A stretch of DNA of 24,468 bases from JAGFIY01 sp964499285 (GTDB lineage Bacteria; Bacteroidota; Ignavibacteria; Ignavibacteriales; Melioribacteraceae): the NCBI GenBank assembly GCA_964499285.1, contig CAZCLA010000042.1, forward strand, positions 1 through 24,468, in the 5' to 3' direction. Below the pieces are notes generated by a model. It saw only the letters and a list, made by a program, of their open reading frames with translations, made no database searches and was not told where the DNA came from. Each line of letters starts with the position of its first letter. Position 1 is the stretch's first letter. Positions 7,501 through 15,236 of this stretch are shown one piece after another. The position numbers and the translations under genes were made by a program.

Positions 7501-8871
7501 TTAGCTGTATTTAAGTCCGATAGAATGAATAATAATTGCTGTAAATAATCCGAAAATCATAGGCTCTATTTCTGAAAATAAAAATGTATCTAAGCCGGAT
7601 CTTAAAACTGCTGCTATTGCGGAAACTAAAGAGCCGGCTAGTATCTCTATAAAAGCAATCTTACTGCTTACCTTTAACTTCTCAAAATATGCTCCAAATA
7701 CAAGTAATATCATTCCCGGAATGCATATACTGCCAAATACATACCACATTTGAACTATCGAATCGAAAAGTGAAGCAAGTGAAACTGAGATAAGTATCGT
7801 TATTGCAAGTCCAATTCGAGTAAAAAAAACTGTGTCTTTTTTGATAGATAAGTGCTTTAAAAAATCACGGCTGATGGTTGTTGCACTTAGAAACATATAA
7901 CTATTTAAAGTTGACAATATCGTTGCAAGTAGAGCGGCAAAGAAAATTCCTTTCAGTCCGCTGCCAAGAATTTTATCGGCAAGAAGCGGATATGCCATCA
8001 CCGGATTGTCTACATCAACAAGTATCGCTTTTGAGAACAGACCTGTAGAAGTCGTTAAAAAGTCGAAACAGATCCATAAAAGAATCGAAATTAAAATACC
8101 ATACTTCGCCACTGTATCAGTTTTTGCAGAATATGAACGTTGATGAAAACCGGGATCAGTGAAAGTCCACATCGCGATTAAAAACCAAACAATTATATAA
8201 AGCGGCGACATACCTCCGGTTAACGAAAGATGACCGGATGGTACTTTTGCTTCGATAAAATCTAGTCCGCCATAGTCCCCAAAACCGATTATAACAATTA
8301 TTATAAATCCCGCAAACATTACAAAAAATTGAAATGCATCAGTGAATAGGTTTGCTCTATATCCGCCCTTAAAAAGATAAATCGTTGATACAAGCAAAGA
8401 AATGATCATCGAATAAAATATTGAGATGCCAAAAATCACCGAAGTAAGATATGCAATCATGAGCAGATATGGAGCCGGAGATACTAAAATCATTACCAGC
8501 ACAGCAGAAATCATTCCCACCTTTTTACCGTATGTTTCCGTCAATTTCTCGGGCAGAGTAAATAGTGATGCTTTGCGTATTTTTGCTGCAAATAAAAGGG
8601 CAAAAATAGCGGCGAAAAAATAATACGGAAATCCTTGTGTGAACCAACTTACTATTCCATAACGAAAAGTAAACTCCCCTACACCTAAAACGCCGCCGTA
8701 CCATGTTGCAACATTCGTAAAAACAAACAATAACATTCCCACTTTTCTACCGGAAAGCAGAAATGAATCGGCATCAAATTTCGAATTTCTGGAACTCCAT
8801 AAACCGATTCCGATCACTATAACAAAGAAGAGAACAATAATGATAATATCTGCAGGGCTAAACGATACCAT
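7501..8871 (-). CDS. Sodium:solute symporter (SSS family), candidate thiamin or thiamin-precursor permease
   Basis: This 456-residue inner membrane protein has about twelve to thirteen hydrophobic segments. The N-terminal pattern (helix, GLWSS, then SFLLSGRKVG at about 36-45, then TNVATWYGG) is that of the SSS/SLC5 sodium symporters, which include PutP and PanF. It is third in the TPP-riboswitch operon, and its ATG lies inside thiN with a 14-base overlap, so translation is probably coupled. The family transports many solutes, and sequence alone does not give the substrate. Operon position behind a thiamin riboswitch, a TonB receptor and thiamine pyrophosphokinase makes thiamin or a precursor the best guess. 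From memory, an SSS protein (ThiV) has been proposed as a thiamin transporter in other lineages. It ends three bases from pdaD, tail to tail. Confidence 0.9.
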   Translation of the reverse strand: MVSFSPADIIIIVLFFVIVIGIGLWSSRNSKFDADSFLLSGRKVGMLLFVFTNVATWYGGVLGVGEFTFRYGIVSWFTQGFPYYFFAAIFALLFAAKIRKASLFTLPEKLTETYGKKVGMISAVLVMILVSPAPYLLMIAYLTSVIFGISIFYSMIISLLVSTIYLFKGGYRANLFTDAFQFFVMFAGFIIIVIIGFGDYGGLDFIEAKVPSGHLSLTGGMSPLYIIVWFLIAMWTFTDPGFHQRSYSAKTDTVAKYGILISILLWICFDFLTTSTGLFSKAILVDVDNPVMAYPLLADKILGSGLKGIFFAALLATILSTLNSYMFLSATTISRDFLKHLSIKKDTVFFTRIGLAITILISVSLASLFDSIVQMWYVFGSICIPGMILLVFGAYFEKLKVSSKIAFIEILAGSLVSAIAAVLRSGLDTFLFSEIEPMIFGLFTAIIIHSIGLKYS

Positions 8872-9508
8872 GCTTTATCACGTTTTTGAAATTTCGAACT
8901 ACAAAAACATATCCTTTTTTAATACTCAGATTAACTTCATTAGTAGCCGCAACGTTGCTTGTACTTTCGTTTTTTCCAAAAACCAAAAGTTTATTTTTCA
9001 TTTCATATTTTAAACCGGTTGATGTTATCGTACAGCCTTCGCCGAAACCATAAAGTGAAATTGTTTCTCCCTTTGCAGCAGGTATTTTCACACTCAAATT
9101 AAAACAAGAGAGTAAATTTTCCTCGTGTAGTATGTGAATTTTTATCTTTTGAAAAAATTTAATCACTATTCCCAGATTGCAAATTATATGGTCTAATCTA
9201 TCGCCTGTTGCACTTACTAAGATTACTTCAGTGAACTTTTTTCTTATTGCATACTTCAGGCATTTTTCCACATCGGTATCGTTCTGTCTGCGATATTGAA
9301 TTACTTCAACTTCATTGAAATATTTTAGCGTTTCATTTGAAACTGAATCAAGATCGCCAATTATTACATCCGGTTTTATATTCAATTTTTTTGCTGCTTC
9401 AGCTCCTCCATCCGCACAAATAATAAAGTTATAACCAAGCGAAACTAATTTTATTATTTTACGTTTTGAAGGATTTTTACCGTTTGCAATGATTAAACAA
9501 CGTTTCAT
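8858..9508 (-). CDS. thiN: Thiamine pyrophosphokinase
   Basis: This 216-residue cytoplasmic enzyme transfers pyrophosphate from ATP to thiamin, making TPP directly from salvaged thiamin. Motifs are all present: CADGGA (31-36), GDLDS (51-55), NDTDVEK (76-82), ATGDRLDH (100-107), and the C-terminal thiamin-binding STSNVA (182-187). Length matches bacterial ThiN/eukaryotic TPK enzymes. Its ATG directly abuts the TAA of the TonB receptor gene (zero spacing), and its end overlaps the symporter start. This ties all three to the same mRNA under the TPP riboswitch. The name used in some bacteria is tnr3/thiN. Known feedback logic fits: when TPP is high, the riboswitch stops synthesis of uptake and activation together. 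Confidence 0.95.
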   Translation of the reverse strand: MKRCLIIANGKNPSKRKIIKLVSLGYNFIICADGGAEAAKKLNIKPDVIIGDLDSVSNETLKYFNEVEVIQYRRQNDTDVEKCLKYAIRKKFTEVILVSATGDRLDHIICNLGIVIKFFQKIKIHILHEENLLSCFNLSVKIPAAKGETISLYGFGEGCTITSTGLKYEMKNKLLVFGKNESTSNVAATNEVNLSIKKGYVFVVRNFKNVIKHGIV

Positions 9509-11986
9509 TTATAAACCCACTCTAATTCCAAAAAGAAAATTTCTCTCCGCACCCGGGAAAAACTCTTTCCCTATTCCGTAAGATGCGTAAAGATTATCAA
9601 ATAAGTTATTCACCTCGGCAAATAATTTAATTTTTCTAAATACCGGAGTCAGTTCAAACTCATATGATGCGAACAATTTCATAATAAAATATGCATCGAC
9701 TAAGTTGTCGCTGTAGTCAATAATTCCGGGATATGATTGAAGAAGCTGAGGAAGTTTTTCGGAATAATTATCCGTATAAAATTCACTGATAAATTTAGCG
9801 GAAAGGATAGCCGTAAGTTTCCCATTATAGTATCTTATCATACTGTTGAAGATAAAATCCGGGAATCCGCTTATTGAATTTTCCTCAAGATTAATTTCAA
9901 TTGTCTCGCCATTATAATTTACAAATGTGCTTCCATCATTCACATAATTTTTACTGTATGAAGCATTCATTAATAACTCGATATCATCTATCGGTTTATA
10001 TATTATAGAAGCTTCGATTCCGGAGTGGATTGTACTGGCAATATTCCCAGTAATTGGCTGACCGAATCTATCGACCTGACCTTGTTTTACAATTTCATCA
10101 GAGAAATTCATGTAATAAATATTGAGAGACGATATTAATTTTCTCTCGTTAATTGTAAATCCTAAATCGAAACTGTTCATTGTTTCCGGCTTAACAAGAG
10201 GATTATTGAAATCGTATTTCCCGTCCGATAAAATTTCAAATTGAGGTATTGCCCCTCCGCTTGATTCGGCAGCATCGTAATACATTTTTAATCGAGGTTC
10301 ACGAGTTACTCTCGCAAACGAAAAGTATGCAGTCAGAATTTCGTTGATTTTGTAATTAATTCCAAATCTCGGGTTTAGATAAATATCGTCTATTTCAAAC
10401 TCATTATTTAAGTACTTTTCATTTTCGATTTTGTATTTATGATAAGCAATTTGAAGTTCTCCTAATAATGTGATTCTATCGGACAGTTCATACGTCTCGT
10501 TTACAAATGAATTTAAAATATCCTTTCCGCCCTCGTAATAATAGTATCTATAATCCTTTTCTATACCTTGAGGAAGATTCTCACCATAACCGATGCTTCC
10601 CCAATGGATTGAATTATGCTTCCTAAATTCTGCACCGATAATTAAGCGCCCTCTATCATGATTCCAACTTATTCGAGGAATAAATCCCCATTGTTTGTTT
10701 TCAACCATTGCACGAATTAAGACATTGCCCGGATTTCCGTCTGCATTAAACCCATATTGGTCTGTTAATCTAAGATAACTCGTATCAGCCCAAGATCCGT
10801 CGTAGTCGAAGAATCCTTCCCCAAGAATTAAGAATAGTGCTGAGTTTAATGTTAATGATTCATTGAGTTGAATTTCGTTCAACAATTCAAAATGAGGCTG
10901 AAAGAAATTCTCTATCTCATCTGGTCTTCTTTCTGTCGTATAAGTATATTCTCTGTTTTCGTCCTCCCAATAAGAATAATTTTTTCTTCTTTCCTCTTTA
11001 TTCTTTATTGCCCATTTTGGAAGACCGTTATAAGCTAAACCGTCAGCAACAGGTCCGCCGAATAAATTTATCTGAGTAGTCACCTTGTCGTCGAAACGCA
11101 CTGCGCTCAAGTTGTAAGATTTGAAATTGACCCAACTGTTGTTGCGATAACCGGATGAAAGAATACTTGATAAATTTGCACTTATCGAATATTTATTTTC
11201 AATTAATCCGCTTGCAAGTGAGACACCGTATTTTCTTGTGTTGAAGCTTCCTGCGGAAGCAAATGCCTCGTATTTGGACTTATCGGAATAAGTCGACGTG
11301 ATAAGATTTATCGAACCACCGATTGCCGGATAACCGGCAACGCCTGATCCAGCGCCTCTTTGTACCTGAATGAACTCTGTATTTTCAAGCAGATCCGGCA
11401 TATCCAGCCAGTAAACATTATGATCCTCCGGTTCATTTTGGGGAATTCCGTTTATCGATACTGATATTCTTCTTTGATCAAATCCTCTGATGCTGATATA
11501 ATTGTAACCGATTCCATTTCCTCCTTCAGAATAAAATGTAGTTGATGGGAGGTAGCTCAAATATTCCGGGACGTCTTGTAAAGTGTAATCTCTTTTTATT
11601 TCTTCTCTTGTAATTCTTGAAAAAGTTAAAGGAGTTTTGCCGATTTCTGCTAATCCGGCTTCGACTAAAACTGTTTGTGATGAAATGACTTTTCGTTCTA
11701 AGCCAATTTTTACCTCTTTATCCAAATCGATTTGAGTAAGAGATAATTCTAAGGTTTTATATCCGATATATGATATTTGGAGAACTGCATTTTCATCAGG
11801 TATGATTGTCAATTGAAATTTTCCGCGACGATCGGTTGTTGTCCCAGAATCAGTTCCCTTAACAACAACATTTGCTAAAAATAATGGCTCTGAGGAATCC
11901 TCGGTGATGACAATACCTCTGAGTAATTTGGTTTGCCCAATTATTGAACTTATAGTGAATAGTGCGAGAATAATTATTTTTTTCAT
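9509..11986 (-). CDS. TonB-dependent outer membrane receptor, probable thiamin transporter
   Basis: This is an 825-residue outer membrane protein. A signal peptide (about 1-17, ending IIGQ) is followed by a carboxypeptidase-regulatory-like domain (LRGIVITEDSSEPLFLANV at about 22-40, ending near residue 95). A TonB plug follows at about 110-235: RDYTLQDVPEYLSYLPS, YISIRGFDQRR, INGIPQNEPEDH, QVQRGAGSG, IGGSINLIT. Residues ~240-825 form a long beta-barrel. The ATG at 11986 is preferred over an in-frame TTG at 11998, because GGAG (11993-11996) falls just before the ATG and inside the longer reading. It is the first gene under the TPP riboswitch, so it probably imports thiamin, its phosphates or a precursor across the outer membrane. 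This is like the riboswitch-controlled 'Omr1' receptors described in Bacteroides. Energy would come from TonB-ExbBD encoded elsewhere. Confidence 0.95.
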   Translation of the reverse strand: MKKIIILALFTISSIIGQTKLLRGIVITEDSSEPLFLANVVVKGTDSGTTTDRRGKFQLTIIPDENAVLQISYIGYKTLELSLTQIDLDKEVKIGLERKVISSQTVLVEAGLAEIGKTPLTFSRITREEIKRDYTLQDVPEYLSYLPSTTFYSEGGNGIGYNYISIRGFDQRRISVSINGIPQNEPEDHNVYWLDMPDLLENTEFIQVQRGAGSGVAGYPAIGGSINLITSTYSDKSKYEAFASAGSFNTRKYGVSLASGLIENKYSISANLSSILSSGYRNNSWVNFKSYNLSAVRFDDKVTTQINLFGGPVADGLAYNGLPKWAIKNKEERRKNYSYWEDENREYTYTTERRPDEIENFFQPHFELLNEIQLNESLTLNSALFLILGEGFFDYDGSWADTSYLRLTDQYGFNADGNPGNVLIRAMVENKQWGFIPRISWNHDRGRLIIGAEFRKHNSIHWGSIGYGENLPQGIEKDYRYYYYEGGKDILNSFVNETYELSDRITLLGELQIAYHKYKIENEKYLNNEFEIDDIYLNPRFGINYKINEILTAYFSFARVTREPRLKMYYDAAESSGGAIPQFEILSDGKYDFNNPLVKPETMNSFDLGFTINERKLISSLNIYYMNFSDEIVKQGQVDRFGQPITGNIASTIHSGIEASIIYKPIDDIELLMNASYSKNYVNDGSTFVNYNGETIEINLEENSISGFPDFIFNSMIRYYNGKLTAILSAKFISEFYTDNYSEKLPQLLQSYPGIIDYSDNLVDAYFIMKLFASYEFELTPVFRKIKLFAEVNNLFDNLYASYGIGKEFFPGAERNFLFGIRVGL

Positions 11987-11992
11987 TTTAAA

Positions 11993-11996
11993 CTCC
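11993..11996 (-). promoter_or_regulatory. Ribosome binding site of the TonB receptor gene
   Basis: GGAG on the minus strand, six bases ahead of the ATG at 11986. It lies just after the riboswitch terminator, whose U-tract is at 12012-12017. Confidence 0.7.
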
Positions 11997-12011
11997 AATT
12001 AATTTTAAAAT

Positions 12012-12035
12012 AAAAAAGCCGTTAAAGAAAACGGC
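12012..12035 (-). terminator. Intrinsic terminator of the TPP riboswitch expression platform
   Basis: On the minus strand GCCGTT (12035-12030), a six-base loop (12029-12024) and AACGGC (12023-12018) form a stem, followed by six T (12017-12012) and more T-rich sequence. This is a standard rho-independent terminator placed between the aptamer and the ribosome binding site. Its 5' arm overlaps the 3' arm of an alternative hairpin. Confidence 0.9.
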
Positions 12036-12057
12036 GATAATTATTCTCTCCGTTTTC
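12027..12057 (-). promoter_or_regulatory. Antiterminator hairpin of the TPP riboswitch
   Basis: GAAAACGG (12057-12050) pairs perfectly over eight bases with CCGTTTTC (12034-12027). Its 5' arm uses the bases that would close the aptamer P1 helix, and its 3' arm uses the 5' arm of the terminator. The structure is therefore exclusive with both. Confidence 0.8.
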
Positions 12058-12131
12058 CTACGCTGGCATTACCCAGATCAGGTTCAAAGGGTGTGATCTC
12101 AGTCTCCAATTTTGGTAGACACCCCTAACGA
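12050..12131 (-). ncRNA. TPP (THI-box) riboswitch aptamer
   Basis: The minus strand carries the conserved THI box almost unchanged: AGGGGTG at the 5' side, CTGAGATCACACCC (12103-12090) forming the pyrimidine-sensing arm, then CTTTGAACCTGATCTGGGTAA continuing into GCCAGCGTAGGAA (the pyrophosphate-sensing arm). P1 can form from TCGTT (12131-12127) and AACGG (12054-12050). The element binds thiamin pyrophosphate and here precedes a TonB receptor, thiN and an SSS symporter. The 5' end lies only 32 bases after the stop codon of the mltD-like gene. The operon's own promoter must therefore be very close, overlap that gene, or be absent. A weak TTTTG / TAGTTTG pair at about 12143-12174 is not convincing. 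Confidence 0.97.
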
Positions 12132-12163
12132 CTTTCTATCCGCAAACTACAAAGAACTTTTCT

Positions 12164-14953
12164 TTAATTCAAAATTTTCAATTCTTGTCCCGGTCTTACT
12201 TTATCGTTTTTCAATTCATTCCACTCCATAATATTTATAACACGAGTGTTATATTTTCTCGCAATTAGCCAAAGAGATTCACCTTCTTTAACAACGTGAA
12301 TTTTACTACCGCCGCTATTATGTGCGACGAGGGCCCTTTGTTCCGTCACCGTTTCAACATTTACTCTGTTCTCATCTACGAACAAAACTAATTCTTGTCC
12401 GGCAATAATACGGCTTCCAGTAATGTTGTTCCACTTTCTTATGCTGTCCGATCTGACTTTAAATTTCAGTGAAATGTGACCGATTGTGTCATTCGGCTTC
12501 ACTATATAAACGATTTGTTTTAATTCACTATTTTGTTTTGGTTCAGAAATTGGTTTTTGAGTTTCTTTCTGCGGTGTTATTTTAGAATAAATTCTCAATG
12601 TTTCCCCAGCAGTAATTCTACTTGTTGAAAGATTATTCCATCGTTGAATATCGCTCACAGAAACCTTATGCGCTTCGGCAATTTGGCTTATCGTATCGCC
12701 GGTTTTAATAACATAGTCTATTCCACCGTCACCGTTTTGTTCCGTGTAATCATCTTCTGAAGATTTAGGCTGAACCCCATGAATAGCTAGTACTTGACCA
12801 ATATTTATTCTATTGGAATTAAGATTATTCCATTTCCGAAGTTGAGCAATTGTTACATCGAATTTTTCTGAGATTCCGCCCAAAGTATCTCCTCGTTTAA
12901 CCACATATTTTCCATCCGTAGAGATTTCAGAATTGCTTGCAGATGCAAGTGCGGATTTATTTCCCGACCAAATTTTTATTTTTTTGCCCGCAATAATCCT
13001 GTTGCTCCGAAGATTATTCCAATCTTTCAAATCACTTACTTTTACTCCGTATTTGAAAGCAATTGTTGAAAGAGATTCACCGCTTCTTACTCTATGTGAA
13101 ATCCATTCTCCGTTTGGATCACCTTGGATAATCCCAATTCGCTGAGTTTTTGATAGACTATCTATCGAAGCGTAATAGTTCACTCGATCAGAATCAACAT
13201 AGATATCTAGTTTTTGGCCCACGTGAATAGTAGTCGTATATGGAAGATTATTCCAGTTTCGCAAATCCGAAACTCTAACATCGAAAAGTTCTGCGATATC
13301 CACTAAATTGTCACCGCTTTTAACCGAATAGTTAACTAATGATTTGTCTTCCGGTATTATTACATCACTCGAATCTGATATATTATGTTCATAAAGTTTG
13401 AGGAATTTATCCTCGTCCTCAATCTCGTTCACAACCATGCTGTAAGGAGCTTGATTATCAGTAGCATACAAAACATCATCAATTGCTGGGGCTTCATCAA
13501 CATCGACAGTAAACGATGATTCCCTAAATCCCGAAATCGGAATTTTCATTTTCACTCCCGGATAAATCATGGAGTTTACAGAGATATTGTTCACTTTAGC
13601 AAGTTGACTTAGTTTCACACCATATTTGTACCCGATATGTGAAAGAGTCTCTCCTCTTTTCACTGTGTGAATTACGTATTGTAGTTTAGCTTCATCCGGA
13701 ACGGCTGCTAAGTTTTTGACAAAAATATCGTACGAAACACTTGGAATTTTCAACGGATAACCGCCGCCATAATTAGGCGGAGTGTGATGCTGAGTTAATT
13801 CAGGATTCATCTCCTTAAGTAATTCGATATCTATTCCCGCACATTTAGCAAGAACTTTAAGATCAATTGCTTCTGCAACATTGTAAACTTTATAATCAAA
13901 TTCCTTGTAGTACTGAATGTCGTAAAAACCATAATCCTCGGCACGCGAGGCAATAAGCGTAACCGCAATATATTGAGGGACGTAATTTCTTGTTTCTCTA
14001 GGTAAATATTGTCTGATGCTCCAAAAGTCGTTCGAACCCGATCTATTTATTGCTCTGCGTACCCGTCCCTCACCGCTGTTATAAGCTGCCAGAGCCAAGT
14101 ACCAATCTCCGAGCGATACATAAAGATCCCTTAAATGACGAGCGGCTGCTCGTGTTGCTTTTTCGGGGTCGCGTCGTTCATCAACATAATAATCAACTTT
14201 TAAGTCGTAGATAATTCCGGTTCCCTTCACAAACTGCCACATCCCCACAGCTTTTGCCCAAGATCTTGCATGAGGATTCAAACCGGATTCTGGCATACTC
14301 AAAAAAATTAATTGCTGCGGAACATTTTCCTCTTTGAAAATTCTTGCCATCATCGGGAAATATCTTCCTGAACGCATAAGCCAGATTTCCATCTGTTTTC
14401 TACCTCTTCCGGTAAAATATTCTATGTATTTTTCGACATAAGAATTTACTTCAAGAGGAAAATCGCCGATAATTATTACATCGGAAATTTCTGAGCTTGA
14501 ATCCGAATCAATCATTTCATCTTCAAGAGAAAAATCTTGGAGATTTTTATTCATCCACTCTTCCAACGCAAGAACTGAAACGTTTTCCGGCAAAGTTTCG
14601 TAAGTATCAAGCAAATCCTGAAAATCCGATACAACTGCGGTTTCTAACTCAAGGAAGGCGGTATTTTCCTCAACACCTGGATAAGAACTTAAGTCATTTA
14701 TTATTTGAAGTGCTTTTTCGAACTCGTTAAGTGCTTTTATCTTAAAGCCTAATTTTCTTTGATAAAGAGCGTCAACATACTTTTGACGAGCTTCTTCCAA
14801 TCGCTCATTTACGATCACAGAAGAAGAAATTACAGCTGTCGAATCCTGCTCGATAGTTCTTTCGTCAGTATCCGATGTTGTTTGAAAAACAGCACATCCA
14901 CTTAAGAACACAAGTGTTACAAAAGCGAGAAATTTTTTATATGAAAGATGCAA
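12164..14953 (-). CDS. MltD-like membrane-bound lytic transglycosylase lipoprotein with seven LysM domains
   Basis: This 929-residue lipoprotein has a lipobox LSGC with Cys20 as the lipidated residue. A charged helical region (45-140) leads to an SLT family-1 lytic transglycosylase domain at about 185-335: Glu222 in MPESGLNPHARS is the expected catalytic acid, followed by GMWQF (237-241), AAYNSGEGRV (289-298) and NYVPQYIA (323-330). Seven LysM peptidoglycan-binding repeats follow at about 427-472, 541-585, 619-663, 682-726, 746-790, 815-859 and 884-928. They are typified by a V-K-x-G-D/E-x-L opening and a W-N-N-L middle. The enzyme would cleave glycan strands to 1,6-anhydro-MurNAc ends. E. 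coli MltD has only two LysM domains. The start is TTG, with a G-rich GGGGGT upstream; no ATG precedes the signal peptide. It ends just ahead of the TPP riboswitch. Confidence 0.95.
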   Translation of the reverse strand: MHLSYKKFLAFVTLVFLSGCAVFQTTSDTDERTIEQDSTAVISSSVIVNERLEEARQKYVDALYQRKLGFKIKALNEFEKALQIINDLSSYPGVEENTAFLELETAVVSDFQDLLDTYETLPENVSVLALEEWMNKNLQDFSLEDEMIDSDSSSEISDVIIIGDFPLEVNSYVEKYIEYFTGRGRKQMEIWLMRSGRYFPMMARIFKEENVPQQLIFLSMPESGLNPHARSWAKAVGMWQFVKGTGIIYDLKVDYYVDERRDPEKATRAAARHLRDLYVSLGDWYLALAAYNSGEGRVRRAINRSGSNDFWSIRQYLPRETRNYVPQYIAVTLIASRAEDYGFYDIQYYKEFDYKVYNVAEAIDLKVLAKCAGIDIELLKEMNPELTQHHTPPNYGGGYPLKIPSVSYDIFVKNLAAVPDEAKLQYVIHTVKRGETLSHIGYKYGVKLSQLAKVNNISVNSMIYPGVKMKIPISGFRESSFTVDVDEAPAIDDVLYATDNQAPYSMVVNEIEDEDKFLKLYEHNISDSSDVIIPEDKSLVNYSVKSGDNLVDIAELFDVRVSDLRNWNNLPYTTTIHVGQKLDIYVDSDRVNYYASIDSLSKTQRIGIIQGDPNGEWISHRVRSGESLSTIAFKYGVKVSDLKDWNNLRSNRIIAGKKIKIWSGNKSALASASNSEISTDGKYVVKRGDTLGGISEKFDVTIAQLRKWNNLNSNRINIGQVLAIHGVQPKSSEDDYTEQNGDGGIDYVIKTGDTISQIAEAHKVSVSDIQRWNNLSTSRITAGETLRIYSKITPQKETQKPISEPKQNSELKQIVYIVKPNDTIGHISLKFKVRSDSIRKWNNITGSRIIAGQELVLFVDENRVNVETVTEQRALVAHNSGGSKIHVVKEGESLWLIARKYNTRVINIMEWNELKNDKVRPGQELKILN

Positions 14954-15011
14954 TTAACCCCCGTTAAAATTCACTCTTAAAATTTATTACGTTACGTTGC
15001 TTTTATCAAGT

Positions 15012-15027
15012 GTTTTCTGAAGAAAAC
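15012..15027. repeat. Short dyad, GTTTTCT-GA-AGAAAAC
   Basis: Two perfect 7-base arms are separated by two bases, about 60 bases upstream of the mltD-like start. Size and position suit an operator or a small mRNA hairpin in the leader. AT-rich sequence can give such dyads by chance. Confidence 0.45.
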
Positions 15028-15063
15028 TTCTTAAATCTTTTATATAAAATAATTTAATGATTC

Positions 15064-15099
15064 TTCTCCAAACTCCGCAGAATTATATTTTTTGGAGAA
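15064..15099. repeat. Perfect 9-base inverted repeat, TTCTCCAAA / TTTGGAGAA
   Basis: Arms at 15064-15072 and 15091-15099 are separated by 18 bases. They lie in the divergent region between the mltD-like gene and the unknown barrel gene. No U-tract follows on the minus strand, and no gene precedes it on the plus strand, so it is not a typical terminator. A regulator-binding site or leader hairpin is possible. The rest of the 283-base intergenic stretch is AT-rich with A/T tracts (about 15120-15165), in which I recognise nothing else. Confidence 0.5.
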
Positions 15100-15236
15100 A
15101 TTATTCTAATTATCTAAATGATCAAAAATTTTTTTATAAAAAAATCTATTTTTCTTTAATTAAACGAAACTTTTAGATACAGTAATAAAAAGGTATCTTT
15201 GTCGTAATAATATAATATTTTTTGCATGTGCTAAAT

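Noticed and set aside
12143..12174. TTTTG / TAGTTTG as a promoter for the thi operon
   Set aside because: The -7 part is one base short of TAnnTTTG, and the region is AT-rich; not strong enough to list as a feature.
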